This document shows positions 33,064 through 42,786 of a stretch of 64,000 bases of DNA, in pieces; the stretch's first letter is position 1; every line of letters begins with the position of its first letter. Location of the stretch: assembly GCF_051900535.1 (NCBI RefSeq), contig NZ_JBHZGI010000008.1, positions 1-64,000 on the forward strand, given 5' to 3'. The position numbers and the translations under genes are program-made. The notes beneath the pieces were generated by a model. That model made no database searches. It had not been told where the DNA came from and saw only the letters and a program-made list of their open reading frames with translations. The DNA is from Frateuria_A sp051900535. GTDB taxonomy: Bacteria; Pseudomonadota; Gammaproteobacteria; Xanthomonadales; Rhodanobacteraceae.

Positions 33064-35358
33064 ATGAATCGTTCGTTGAAACTGTCGATGCTGCTGGCGC
33101 TGGCTCTGGGCAGCACCCAGGCGGCGGCGCTCGAATTGGGTCAGATCCAGGTCAAATCGGCCCTCGGCCAGCCGTTGCTCGCGGAGATCCCGCTGACGCC
33201 GGACAGCCCCGCCGAGCTGCGCAACCTCACCGCGCGCCTGGCCTCGCCGGAAGACTTCGCCCGCGCTGGCCTGGCCGGTGTCCGGCCCGACCTGCCGCTG
33301 CAGTTCAGCATCGTCGACGTGGGCGGACGCAAGGTGATCCGCATCACCAGCGCGGTGGCGGTCAACGACCCCTACCTCGACCTGCTGGTGGAAGTGGACA
33401 ACGCATCGGGCCGAAGCCTGCGCGAGTTTCCGGTCCTGCTCGACCCGCCTGGCACCGCGCCAACGGCGCCCACCGTACGTGCTCCGCGCGGCAACGCGCC
33501 CCGCGCCACCGCGCGTCCGGCGACGGCCGGTTCCACCGCCGCCCAGCCGGGCGCCGGTCGCGTCGCAGCCGGCGGCCAATACCAGGTCGAACGTGGGCAG
33601 ACGCTGTCGGGCATCGCCCGCCAGGTCGCCCCGGCCGGCGTGGATGCGAGCCAGATGATGCTGGCCCTCAAGCAGGCCAATCCGGACGCGTTCTACCAGG
33701 ACAACATCAACGCGCTGAAGAGCGGCGCGGTCCTGCGCGTGCCGACCAGCCAGGAAGCGCAGGCCATGAATGTGGCCGCCGCGATGGCGGAGATCCGCCA
33801 GCAGAACGGCGACTGGCGCGCCCAGTCGACGGGCTCGACCACCACCGTGGCCGATGCGGCTGCGCGTACGGAAGCCTCCGGCTCCTCCGCAGGCACGACA
33901 GCAGACCGGCTGGCCCTGGTGCCGGCGAAGGAAGGCGGCAAGGGCGCCGGCGTCCAGGGCGGCAAGGGTGATGCAGCCCTGCGCCAGGACTTGATGCGCA
34001 CCCAGGAGGCGCTGACCACCCTGCAGCAACAGAGTGCGGACCTGAAGTCGCGGCTGAAGGATCTGCAGGACATCAACGACAAGAACACCCGCTTGCTCGC
34101 GCTCAAGGACAACGAGATCGCCGAGCTGCAGCACAAGCTTGCCGACGCCCGCAAGAAGGCCGGCCTGCCGGCCATGACTTCGACGGCCGGCACGGGTGCC
34201 ACCGCAGCGGTCGCCGAAACCACCACGAAGCCGGCCGCCGCGGCTACGGCGATCGCGCCGGCCGTGCCCGGTAGCGCCCGTTCCCTCGCCACGACGACCT
34301 CCGTACCGTCCGCACACAGCGCGGCGACAGCTCCTGCGGCCGCCCCGGCAGTCAAGCCCGCCAGCAAACCGGTCAAGCCGGTGGTCCGCAAGCCGGTGCC
34401 CCCCGCGTCGGCGGAGCAGCCATGGTTCATGCAGCCGTGGGCGTGGGCCGCTGCCGGTGGCGCGGTCCTGCTGCTGATCCTGCTTGCGCTGCTGGGTCGT
34501 CGCCGCAAGCCGGCGGGTCCGCGCGCCGTTTCCACTGCCCCCTCGCTGGCCGACCGCTTCGGCGCGGTGCCGGATACGTCCACGCCCGTTAGCGCGGATC
34601 CGGACCAGGACGAATTGCTCGACCAGCTGGCAGAACATCCGGACGACATCGGCCTGCACCTGGAACTGGTGAGCCTGTACTACTCCCGCCGGGACGTGGA
34701 CCATTTCGAAGCCGCGGCCGAGGCGATGCACGCCCATATCGTCGATCCCGAGCAGGACGAGTGGCAGGACGTGGTTGCCATGGGCGAGGACCTGGTGCCG
34801 GGCCATCCGCTGTTTGCCGGCCAGGGTGCGCAGGACGCGTTCGATTCGCGCGAGGACGAGCGTCACCAGGTGATCGGCGAGGAGATGGAACCGTTCGATC
34901 TGGACAACTACGCCGACCACGCTGAGGAAACCGGGATCCACGACGAGCCGACCGGCGGCGAGCGTCCCAAGGTCAGCGAGTACCACTTCGATTTCGACCT
35001 CACCCCGACACGCCCGGCCCCGGCCGGGACTCCCGCGATGGATGCCCGCGTCGCCGACGAGGACGAGGACCTTACGGTCATGCGGAACGTCGAGCCGGCC
35101 CCGGTGGAAGACGCGACGCCCTCGACCTGGAACTTCGAAGAGCCGGTGAACGACACCACCGGCAGCGCGACCGCCGCCGAGCCGCAGGAAATGGGCCAGT
35201 TCAGCGACGACCCGATCGACACCAAGCTGGACCTGGCCCGTGCCTACATGGACATGGGCGACGCCGATGGCGCCCGCGCCATGCTCGAGGAAGTCATGAA
35301 CGAGGGCACGCAGATGCAGAGGGATGCGGCGCAGCGCCTGCTCGATTCGCTGTCCTGA
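33064..35358 (+). CDS. fimV: FimV-like polar peptidoglycan-binding membrane protein
   Basis: A 764-residue polar hub protein for type IV pili and twitching. Signal peptide at the N-terminus, then the FimV N-terminal domain (LELGQIQVKSALGQPLLAEI), a LysM-like segment from ~178 (YQVERGQTLSGIARQV), a coiled coil at ~304-370, an Ala/Pro/Lys-rich linker, one transmembrane helix at ~458-478, and an acidic cytoplasmic part ending in the FimV C-terminal TPR motif (TKLDLARAYMDMGDADGARAM). It is shorter than the ~920 residues of Pseudomonas FimV, mainly in the acidic region. Confidence 0.92.
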   Translation: MNRSLKLSMLLALALGSTQAAALELGQIQVKSALGQPLLAEIPLTPDSPAELRNLTARLASPEDFARAGLAGVRPDLPLQFSIVDVGGRKVIRITSAVAVNDPYLDLLVEVDNASGRSLREFPVLLDPPGTAPTAPTVRAPRGNAPRATARPATAGSTAAQPGAGRVAAGGQYQVERGQTLSGIARQVAPAGVDASQMMLALKQANPDAFYQDNINALKSGAVLRVPTSQEAQAMNVAAAMAEIRQQNGDWRAQSTGSTTTVADAAARTEASGSSAGTTADRLALVPAKEGGKGAGVQGGKGDAALRQDLMRTQEALTTLQQQSADLKSRLKDLQDINDKNTRLLALKDNEIAELQHKLADARKKAGLPAMTSTAGTGATAAVAETTTKPAAAATAIAPAVPGSARSLATTTSVPSAHSAATAPAAAPAVKPASKPVKPVVRKPVPPASAEQPWFMQPWAWAAAGGAVLLLILLALLGRRRKPAGPRAVSTAPSLADRFGAVPDTSTPVSADPDQDELLDQLAEHPDDIGLHLELVSLYYSRRDVDHFEAAAEAMHAHIVDPEQDEWQDVVAMGEDLVPGHPLFAGQGAQDAFDSREDERHQVIGEEMEPFDLDNYADHAEETGIHDEPTGGERPKVSEYHFDFDLTPTRPAPAGTPAMDARVADEDEDLTVMRNVEPAPVEDATPSTWNFEEPVNDTTGSATAAEPQEMGQFSDDPIDTKLDLARAYMDMGDADGARAMLEEVMNEGTQMQRDAAQRLLDSLS

Positions 35359-35375
35359 AGCGTTCTCCATCGCTT

Positions 35376-35408
35376 GCAAGAAGGGCCGGCCATGCCGGCC
35401 CTTCTTGC
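35376..35408 (+). terminator. Terminator hairpin after fimV
   Basis: GCAAGAAGGGCCGGC (35376-35390) pairs perfectly over 15 bp with GCCGGCCCTTCTTGC (35394-35408) around a CAT loop, 18 bp past the fimV stop. There is no long T-run. Confidence 0.65.
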
Positions 35409-35463
35409 GTCCGGGCTGCGTAAACTGGCTTTCCGTTTTCGTTCTCCGCATCCGGATCGGTTG

Positions 35464-35488
35464 CGGTGGGCTGGAGCCCACCCTACGC
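35464..35488. repeat. Palindromic repeat, family B (single unit)
   Basis: CGGTGGGCTGGAGCCCACCC followed by TACG; GGTGGGCT and AGCCCACC pair. It lies between the fimV terminator and truA. Confidence 0.65.
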
Positions 35489-35516
35489 TTCCGGGCTGTT
35501 TCGCAGGAACCAACAC

Positions 35517-36284
35517 ATGCGCATTGCCCTGGGCGTCGAGTACGACGGCACCGATTTCCTCGGCTGGCAGCGCCTGTCCCACGGTTCGACCGTGCAGGGC
35601 GCGCTGGAGCAGGCGCTCTCGCGCGTGGCCGCGCAACCGGTCACGGTGACCTGCGCCGGACGCACCGACGCTGGCGTGCACGGGCGTTGCCAGGTAGTGC
35701 ACTTCGATACCGACGCCGAGCGCGACATGCGGAGCTGGGTGCTGGGTGCATGTTCCAACTTGCCCACCGCCGTGGCGGTGCTGTGGGCGCAGCCGGTGCC
35801 TGGTGCCTTCCATGCGCGCTTTTCCGCACGCAGCCGGCGCTATCGCTACATCATTCTCAACCGCCCGGTTCGCGCTGCGCTGGACGCTCGCTACGTCACG
35901 TGGGAGCGGACACCGCTGGATGCATCGGCCATGCATCGGGCCGGGCAGGCGCTGCTGGGTGAGCACGATTTCTCGGCTTTCCGCGCGGTGTCCTGCCAGG
36001 CCGCGCACGCGCGACGCTGCGTGCTGGGCCTGGACGTGCGGCGCGAGGGCGAGCAGGTGATCGTCCAGATCGAGGCCAACGCCTTCCTGCATCACATGGT
36101 GCGCAACATCGTCGGCTCCCTGCTGCCGGTAGGGCGCGGGCAACAGGCCGTCACTTGGCTGGCGCATCTGCTTGCCGGGCGCGATCGCGAAGTGGCAGGG
36201 CCGACCGCGCCGTCCTCCGGGCTGACCTTTCTCGGCCCGCGTTACGAGGCGCACTGGGGGCTGCCGGCGGAGGTGAGCGCATGA
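35517..36284 (+). CDS. truA: tRNA pseudouridine(38-40) synthase TruA
   Basis: Converts uridines 38-40 of the anticodon arm to pseudouridine. Catalytic Asp51 lies in CAGRTDAGVHG. RYRYIILNRP and EANAFLHHMVRNIVG are family landmarks. 255 residues. CAGGAAC precedes ATG 35517. It overlaps trpF by 4 bases (ATGA), an arrangement seen in relatives. Confidence 0.96.
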   Translation: MRIALGVEYDGTDFLGWQRLSHGSTVQGALEQALSRVAAQPVTVTCAGRTDAGVHGRCQVVHFDTDAERDMRSWVLGACSNLPTAVAVLWAQPVPGAFHARFSARSRRYRYIILNRPVRAALDARYVTWERTPLDASAMHRAGQALLGEHDFSAFRAVSCQAAHARRCVLGLDVRREGEQVIVQIEANAFLHHMVRNIVGSLLPVGRGQQAVTWLAHLLAGRDREVAGPTAPSSGLTFLGPRYEAHWGLPAEVSA

Positions 36285-36910
36285 TCCGCATCAAGTGCTG
36301 CGGCATGACCCGCGCCGTGGATGCCGTGCTGGCCGCCGAACTGGGCGCCGACGCGATCGGGCTGATCTTCACCGCACGCAGCCGCCGGCGGGTAGATATC
36401 GGCCAGGCCCGCGCGATCGCCCGCGCGCTGCCGCCGATGGTCACGACCGTGGCGCTGTTCATGGACGAGGATGCCGTTTTCGTCGACGAGGTGATCGCTG
36501 CGGTGCAGCCGGCGCTGCTGCAATTCCATGGCGCCGAGCGCGACGACTGGTGCGCGCAGTTCGGACGGCCCTACCTCAAGGCGATCGCGATGGGCGACGG
36601 GAGCGATGCGTTGCCACGGCTGCGCGCGTACCCGGGCGCGGCGGGACTGGTGCTCGACGGCCACGGTCTGGGCGAGGTGGGTGGTAGCGGCAAAGCCTTC
36701 GACTGGTCGCTGATGCCGCGCGGCCTAGCGCAGCCGCTGATCCTCGCCGGCGGGTTGCACCCCGGCAACGTGGCCGAGGCCATCCGCATCGCGCGACCGT
36801 GGGGCGTCGACGTATCCAGCGGCATCGAATCGGCGCCGGGCATCAAGGATCCGGCGCAACTGGAAGCCTTCATCGCGGCGGTGCGCGCCGCGGATAAGGT
36901 TCCACGCTGA
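36281..36910 (+). CDS. trpF: Phosphoribosylanthranilate isomerase
   Basis: Third step of tryptophan synthesis from chorismate. The N-terminus IRIKCCGMT carries the catalytic Cys7 (usual motif KICG). LQFHGAE, LVLDGHG, LILAGGLHPGNVAEAI and VDVSSGIESAPGIKD follow, the last with catalytic Asp and phosphate-binding residues. 209 residues. It overlaps truA and is followed after 2 bp by a cupin gene that separates it from trpBA. Confidence 0.95.
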   Translation: MIRIKCCGMTRAVDAVLAAELGADAIGLIFTARSRRRVDIGQARAIARALPPMVTTVALFMDEDAVFVDEVIAAVQPALLQFHGAERDDWCAQFGRPYLKAIAMGDGSDALPRLRAYPGAAGLVLDGHGLGEVGGSGKAFDWSLMPRGLAQPLILAGGLHPGNVAEAIRIARPWGVDVSSGIESAPGIKDPAQLEAFIAAVRAADKVPR

Positions 36911-36912
36911 GC

Positions 36913-37920
36913 ATGGCGTTGCCGCAGGCCATCGAGGAAATCGACGCCGGCGCAGTGCCGGACCGGGCGGTCCTGATGGCTCGCGACCGCCCGCTGGTGA
37001 TGCGCGGCCTGGTTCGCGACTGGCCGCTGGTCAGGCTGGCGCAGACATCGGACACCGTCTTTGCCGAGGATCTGGCCGCGCTGGACAACGGCACGCCGGT
37101 AGACACCTTGCTGATGCCGCCCGAGGCCGAGGGCCTGATCGGCTACAACGAGGCGCTGGACGGCTTCAACTACGAACATTACCGCATCCCGCTGACGCTC
37201 GGCCTGCAGCGGCTGGCCAGCTACAGCCGGGTCGATCATCCGCCGGGCCTGGCGATCCAGAGCGCATCGATCGCCGCCTGCCTGCCCGGATTCCTGGAAC
37301 ACCACGCGCTGCCGCTGATCGGCCCAGATGTTCCACCCCGATTGTGGATTGGCAACCGTGTCACCACGCCCACGCATTTCGACTCGCAGCACAACATTGC
37401 CTGCGTGGTGTGCGGCCGGCGGCGCTTCACGCTGTTTCCGCCCGAGCAGTTGCCCAACCTGTACATCGGTCCGCTCGACTTCGCCCCCACCAGCACGATG
37501 ATCGGAATGGCGCGCCTGGACCGGCTGGACGATCCGCGCTTTTCGCGTTTGAAGCAGGCGCTTGCCGCCGCGCAGGTGACCGAGCTCCACCCCGGCGATG
37601 CCATCTACATGCCGCCGCTGTGGTGGCATCACGTCGAGTCGCTGGAGCGGCTCAACGCGCTGGTGAATTACTGGTGGCTTTCCGTGGACGAGGCGGGCTA
37701 CACCACCGGCCATGCGCTTTCGGCGCTGTACCACGCCATCCTGGCCTTCCGTGGATTGCCACCCACCGAGAGGGCTGGCTGGAAGCGGCTCATGGAGCAC
37801 TACGCGTTTGACGATTGCGATCCGCTGGAACACCTGCCGAAGGAGAGGCGTGGCGTATTGGGCACGCGCACGCCGCAGTCGCTCGAGCGACTAAGGGAAC
37901 TGGCAAAGCGATATCTGTAG
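36913..37920 (+). CDS. Cupin-like (JmjC-type) Fe(II)/2-oxoglutarate oxygenase
   Basis: A 335-residue protein of the cupin_8 family. The metal site is visible as HxD in TPTHFDSQHNIACVV and the distal His in MPPLWWHHVESL; FTLFPPEQLPNLYIGPLD fits the jelly roll. The C-terminal ~80 residues are helical, as in dimerising JmjC hydroxylases. Relatives hydroxylate proteins, ribosomal components or tRNA; the substrate is unknown. It begins 2 bp after trpF, so it is transcribed with truA-trpF. No tryptophan-pathway role is known for it. Confidence 0.85.
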   Translation: MALPQAIEEIDAGAVPDRAVLMARDRPLVMRGLVRDWPLVRLAQTSDTVFAEDLAALDNGTPVDTLLMPPEAEGLIGYNEALDGFNYEHYRIPLTLGLQRLASYSRVDHPPGLAIQSASIAACLPGFLEHHALPLIGPDVPPRLWIGNRVTTPTHFDSQHNIACVVCGRRRFTLFPPEQLPNLYIGPLDFAPTSTMIGMARLDRLDDPRFSRLKQALAAAQVTELHPGDAIYMPPLWWHHVESLERLNALVNYWWLSVDEAGYTTGHALSALYHAILAFRGLPPTERAGWKRLMEHYAFDDCDPLEHLPKERRGVLGTRTPQSLERLRELAKRYL

Positions 37921-37938
37921 AAAGCCGGACGCCTTCCG

Positions 37939-37957
37939 CCTTCCCGCCACGGGAAGG
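37939..37957. terminator. Hairpin between convergent cupin and LysR genes
   Basis: CCTTCCCG (37939-37946) pairs with CGGGAAGG (37950-37957) around a 3-nt loop, 18 bp past the cupin gene stop. No T-run on either strand. Confidence 0.4.
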
Positions 37958-37988
37958 GCTGCGCCCGCTCGCACGCTGGAGAGGGACC

Positions 37989-38876
37989 TCAAGCGCGTTC
38001 GGTCAGTTCGTTCCGTGCCCAGGCGGCCAGCGCTTCCAGGCGCGCGTCGCCCGCGCGCGTGGTGGCGAGGACCCAGCGACCGCCCGTTTCGCGAAAACCC
38101 CATGGCGCGAGCAATCGGCCACTGGCCAGGTCGTCGGCGACCAGCGGTTGCGGGGCGATGGCTACGCCCAGCCCGGCGGCGGCGGCCTCCAGCAGGAAAT
38201 AAAGATGCGGCAGGGCTTGCGTCTGCTGCATGGATTCCGGCGCCAGCCCCATCGCCCTTGCCCAGTCCGGCCAGGCCTGCGGGCGCGAGGCGGTGTACAG
38301 CAGCGGCTCGTCGCACAGCGTGGCGGGGGGCAGGGTGCGCAGGCGCTCGAGGTCGGGATGGCGGGGACTGAGCACGGGGCCGATGCGCTCGGGTGCCAGG
38401 TCGTACACCTGCCACGAGGCCGGCCAGGGTGGTGCTTCCAGCAACAGGGCCACGTCCACCCCAGCCAGGGAGGCCGGTTCCTCCTGCGCTGCCAGGTGCA
38501 GGGTCAGCGCGGGCAGGTCGTGCCGCAGGCGTTCCAGCCGGGGAATCACCCAGCGCGCCAGCACGCTGCCCGAGCAGCCCAGTACCAGGGCCGCGTCCGC
38601 TTGCTCACGCCGCAACCGGGCCCAGCTTTCGCGCAACTGTCCGAACGCGGCATGGCAACTTTCCTGCAAGCGCCGCCCTGCGGTGGTGGCCTGGATACCT
38701 CGGCCCTGGCGCAGGAACAGGGGCTGGCCCAGCGCCTCTTCCAGTGAACGCACCTGCCGGCTCACGGCGCCGTGGGTGACGTGCAGTTCTTGCGCCGCCA
38801 GGCTCATGCTGCCCAGCCGGGCGGCGGCCTCGAAGGCGCGCAGGGCATGCAGCGAGGGCAGGTCGCGGTCCGACAT
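37989..38876 (-). CDS. LysR family regulator, TrpI/GcvA-like
   Basis: A 295-residue regulator. The N-terminal winged helix (LPSLHALRAFEAAARLGSMSLAAQELHVTHGAVSRQVRSLEE) is followed by a LysR substrate-binding domain. It is divergent from trpBA with 112 bp between the starts. Pseudomonas TrpI, divergent from trpBA and responsive to indoleglycerol phosphate, has the same layout, which makes trpBA control likely. The sequence group also resembles GcvA, so the ligand is uncertain. Confidence 0.88.
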   Translation of the reverse strand: MSDRDLPSLHALRAFEAAARLGSMSLAAQELHVTHGAVSRQVRSLEEALGQPLFLRQGRGIQATTAGRRLQESCHAAFGQLRESWARLRREQADAALVLGCSGSVLARWVIPRLERLRHDLPALTLHLAAQEEPASLAGVDVALLLEAPPWPASWQVYDLAPERIGPVLSPRHPDLERLRTLPPATLCDEPLLYTASRPQAWPDWARAMGLAPESMQQTQALPHLYFLLEAAAAGLGVAIAPQPLVADDLASGRLLAPWGFRETGGRWVLATTRAGDARLEALAAWARNELTERA

Positions 38877-38878
38877 GC

Positions 38879-38949
38879 TGTGAGTCTAGCTCACACGCGG
38901 CTACGAATTTTTCGCTTTTTCACAAGGCTGGCCGGCACTAAGGTGTGAG
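38879..38949. promoter_or_regulatory. Candidate LysR operator between regulator gene and trpBA
   Basis: TGTGAG-TCTAG-CTCACA (38879-38895) is a perfect interrupted palindrome with the T-N11-A form that LysR proteins bind. It starts 3 bp upstream of the regulator start codon. A further TGTGAG half-site lies at 38944-38949, 40 bp before trpB. This resembles the two-site layout of TrpI. Confidence 0.55.
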
Positions 38950-38988
38950 GCTTCCTGCGGCGACCCGCCGCTGCCGATGGAGCCCCCC

Positions 38989-40196
<1,208 letters not shown>

Positions 40197-40200
<4 letters not shown>

Positions 40201-40997
40201 GCCGCATCGATCGGCGCTTTGCCGCGCTTGAAGCCGATAGCCGCACCGGACTGATTCCATTCGTCACCGCGGGCGATCCGTCGCCCGAACATGCCGTCGC
40301 CCTGATGCACGCCCTGGTTGCGGCGGGCGCGGACCTGATCGAGCTGGGTGTTCCATTTTCCGATCCCATGGCCGACGGTCCGGTCATCCAGCACGCCAGC
40401 GAGCGGGCGATCGCCAGCGGCGTCGGCCTGGGCGATGTGTTGCGATGGGTCGCCGAATTCCGCCAGCGCGACGCGGACACGCCGGTCGTGCTGATGGGCT
40501 ACCTCAACCCGATCGAAATGCACGGCTACGCGCGCTTCGCGCAGGACGCCGTGCAGGCGGGTGTCGACGGCGTGCTGGTCGTCGATTGCCCGCTGGAGGA
40601 GTCGGCCGTGCTGGAGCCGCTGCGCATCGTAGGCCTGCAGCAGATCCTGCTGGCCGCGCCCACCACCGCACCCGCGCGTATGGCGAAGTTGTGCGAGGCG
40701 GCCCGGGGCTTCCTGTACTATGTGTCGTTCGCCGGAATCACCGGCGCGGCACGGCTGAGCACGGCGGACATCGCCGCGCGCGTGGCCGAAGTGCGCGCCG
40801 GGGCGAAGGCGCCGGTGGCGGTCGGCTTCGGCGTCCGCGATGCGGCGACTGCGAAAGCGATCGCCGGATTCGCCGACGCCGTGGTCATCGGCAGTGCGCT
40901 GGTAGAGCGCCTGGCCGGCGCCACGGAAGCGGATGACATCGCCACGCGGGCGCGCGAGTTTCTCGCGCCGATCCGCGCAGCACTGGACGCGCCCTGA
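40197..40997 (+). CDS. trpA: Tryptophan synthase alpha subunit
   Basis: Cleaves indole-3-glycerol phosphate and channels indole to TrpB. Catalytic Glu49 (ADLIELGVPFSDP) and Asp60 (MADGP) occupy the canonical positions. The loop usually written DLPPEE reads DCPLEE, a conservative change next to the active site. FAGITGAARL and GFGVRDAATAKAI follow. 266 residues, translationally coupled to trpB. Confidence 0.97.
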
Positions 40998-41078
40998 CCT
41001 GCGCACGTTCCTTTTCGATGAGGAACGGGTGAGGGCCCGGGGCTCGCGGTGTGGCACAGCATAGTTGACGAGGTCCCC

Positions 41079-41948
41079 ATGAACTGGCTTCAGAAAATCA
41101 TGACCCCGCGTGCACGCACGCACAGCACTCCGGCCAACAAGGGCAAGGTGCCCGAGGGCGTGTGGGACAAGTGCGGCGGCTGTGGCACGGTGCTGTACCG
41201 GCCGGAGCTGGAGCGCAACCTGATGGTCTGTCCCAAGTGCGGCCACCATCACCCGATCGGTGCGCGCGAGCGCCTGCTCGCCCTGCTCGACGAGGGCTCC
41301 ACGCAGGAGCTGTGGGCCAGCCTGGAACCGACCGATCCGTTGAAATTCCGCGATTCGAAGAAGTACCGCGACCGCATCGTCGCTTCGCAGAAAGCCACCG
41401 GCGAGAAGGACGCGATGATCACCATGAGCGGCCGCCTGAAGGGCCGCCCGCTGGTCGCTACCGCGTTCGAGTTCTCCTACATGGGTGGTTCGATGGGTTC
41501 GGTGGTGGGCGAGAAATTCACCCGCGCGGCCGAGCGCGCACTGGCCGAGAAGAGCGCACTGGTGTGCTTCTCCGCCACCGGCGGCGCGCGCATGCAGGAA
41601 GCGCTGTTCTCGCTGATGCAGATGGCCAAGACTTCCGCCGCGCTGGCGCGCATGCGCGACGCCGGCGTGCCCTACATCAGCGTGATGACCAATCCGACGA
41701 CGGGCGGTGTTTCGGCCAGTCTGGCGATGCTTGGGGACATCAACATCGGCGAGCCGAAGGCGCTGATCGGTTTCGCCGGCCCGCGCGTGATCGAGCAAAC
41801 CGTGCGCGAGACGCTGCCGGAAGGCTTCCAGCGCTCGGAGTTCCTGCTCGAGCACGGCGCCATCGACCTGATCGTCGACCGACGCGAGATGCGCGAGAAG
41901 CTGGCCGAGCTTTTCGGCCTGCTGATGAAGGCGCCGCGCGCGGCCTGA
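41079..41948 (+). CDS. accD: Acetyl-CoA carboxylase carboxyltransferase beta subunit
   Basis: Part of the acetyl-CoA carboxylase complex that makes malonyl-CoA. The N-terminal zinc ribbon uses Cys32, 35, 51 and 54 (KCGGC and CPKCG). FEFSYMGGSMGSVVGEKFTRA, SATGGARMQEALFSLMQM and TNPTTGGVSASLAMLGD form the crotonase-like carboxyltransferase core. 289 residues. GAGGT precedes ATG 41079. It follows trpA by 81 bp as in relatives; folC, a frequent next gene, is absent. Confidence 0.97.
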   Translation: MNWLQKIMTPRARTHSTPANKGKVPEGVWDKCGGCGTVLYRPELERNLMVCPKCGHHHPIGARERLLALLDEGSTQELWASLEPTDPLKFRDSKKYRDRIVASQKATGEKDAMITMSGRLKGRPLVATAFEFSYMGGSMGSVVGEKFTRAAERALAEKSALVCFSATGGARMQEALFSLMQMAKTSAALARMRDAGVPYISVMTNPTTGGVSASLAMLGDINIGEPKALIGFAGPRVIEQTVRETLPEGFQRSEFLLEHGAIDLIVDRREMREKLAELFGLLMKAPRAA

Positions 41949-41964
41949 TCGAACGCCACGAACA

Positions 41965-41999
41965 ACGACGATGCCGCCGAAAGGCGGCATCGTCGTTTG
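41965..41999 (+). terminator. Rho-independent terminator of accD
   Basis: ACGACGATGCCGCC (41965-41978) pairs over 14 bp with GGCGGCATCGTCGT (41983-41996) around GAAA and is followed by TTGT, 16 bp after the accD stop. Confidence 0.8.
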
Positions 42000-42010
42000 T
42001 GCGGGTCCTG

Positions 42011-42181
42011 TTTTCCACACCCGATGTGGATGCCCTGCGGTAAACCCTGTGGACAAACCGCGGAGGCGGCTTTGTCGTCAGTTACTTGGCACGCGCTGGT
42101 CAGTTTTTACGCAGCGGCAACATCGCCTTCGCAGGTTGTCCACAATGCTTGTGGAGCCAGCTGGGGTAAGCCTGTGGATAG
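42011..42181. promoter_or_regulatory. Cluster of DnaA-box-like 9-mers
   Basis: The ~330 bp between the accD terminator and the DUF4399 gene hold no gene. Four 9-mers with one mismatch to TTATCCACA lie within 170 bp: TTTTCCACA (42011-42019, plus), TTGTCCACA (42048-42056, minus), TTGTCCACA (42136-42144, plus) and CTATCCACA (42173-42181, minus). A weaker one lies near 42025. TCCACAA-TGC-TTGTGGA (around 42139-42155) is a perfect palindrome. This could be a DnaA-binding or titration site; no dnaA, dnaN or AT-rich unwinding element is nearby. Confidence 0.45.
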
Positions 42182-42332
42182 GTGGCCTATCTGCTTGATC
42201 GACAAGCGCAGGGCGACACGATGCGCAGGAAGTGACCAGCGCGCCTTCGCGTCCATGCGGATCGCAGATGCGGCATGACGCGGTTGGATGCTGCCGGCAT
42301 ACTGGCCTGCCACGCCCGAGGAGATCCCACGC

Positions 42333-42764
42333 ATGAAACGGATGATGTTCGCCGCCGCGTTCGCCATCGTTGGCGCCGCTTCCTTTGCACAGACGCCTGC
42401 GCTCCCGGTCACCAAGGCACCGGCCGGTGCCGAGGCCTACATCATCTCGCCCGTCGACGGTGCCACCGTCGGTCGCGAGGTCACGGTGCGCTTCGGCCTG
42501 AAGGGCATGGGCGTGGCGCCTGCTGGCGTAGGCAAGGAGCACACCGGGCACCACCACCTGCTGGTGGATGCGACCGACCTGCCGCTTGCGGGCCGGCCGA
42601 TTCCCAACGACGAACACCACATGCACTTCGGCGGCGGCCAGACCCAGGCCACGCTCAAGCTCACCCCCGGCACGCATACGCTGCAGCTGGAGCTGGGCGA
42701 CGCCAACCATGTGCCGTTCGCGCCGCCCGTGGTGTCCAAAAGGATTACCATCCACGTGAAGTGA
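42333..42764 (+). CDS. Secreted DUF4399 domain protein
   Basis: A 143-residue protein with signal peptide (FAIVGAASFAQ). The mature part is one DUF4399 domain: ISPVDGATVGREVTVRFGLKG, the His-rich GKEHTGHHHLLVD, NDEHHMHFGGGQTQ and LTPGTHTLQLELGD. The clustered histidines could bind metal, but no role is established. GAGGAG precedes ATG 42333. Confidence 0.88.
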   Translation: MKRMMFAAAFAIVGAASFAQTPALPVTKAPAGAEAYIISPVDGATVGREVTVRFGLKGMGVAPAGVGKEHTGHHHLLVDATDLPLAGRPIPNDEHHMHFGGGQTQATLKLTPGTHTLQLELGDANHVPFAPPVVSKRITIHVK

Positions 42765-42786
42765 GCGCACCCGCCGGAGGTGCCGA

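Noticed and set aside
32983..35481. 832-codon minus-strand open frame
   Set aside because: Antisense to fimV, which has a signal peptide, LysM-like domain and transmembrane segment in the expected order.
38896..38988. Possible tryptophan leader peptide/attenuator before trpB
   Set aside because: No Trp-rich short frame or terminator hairpin is visible; a LysR operator explains control better.
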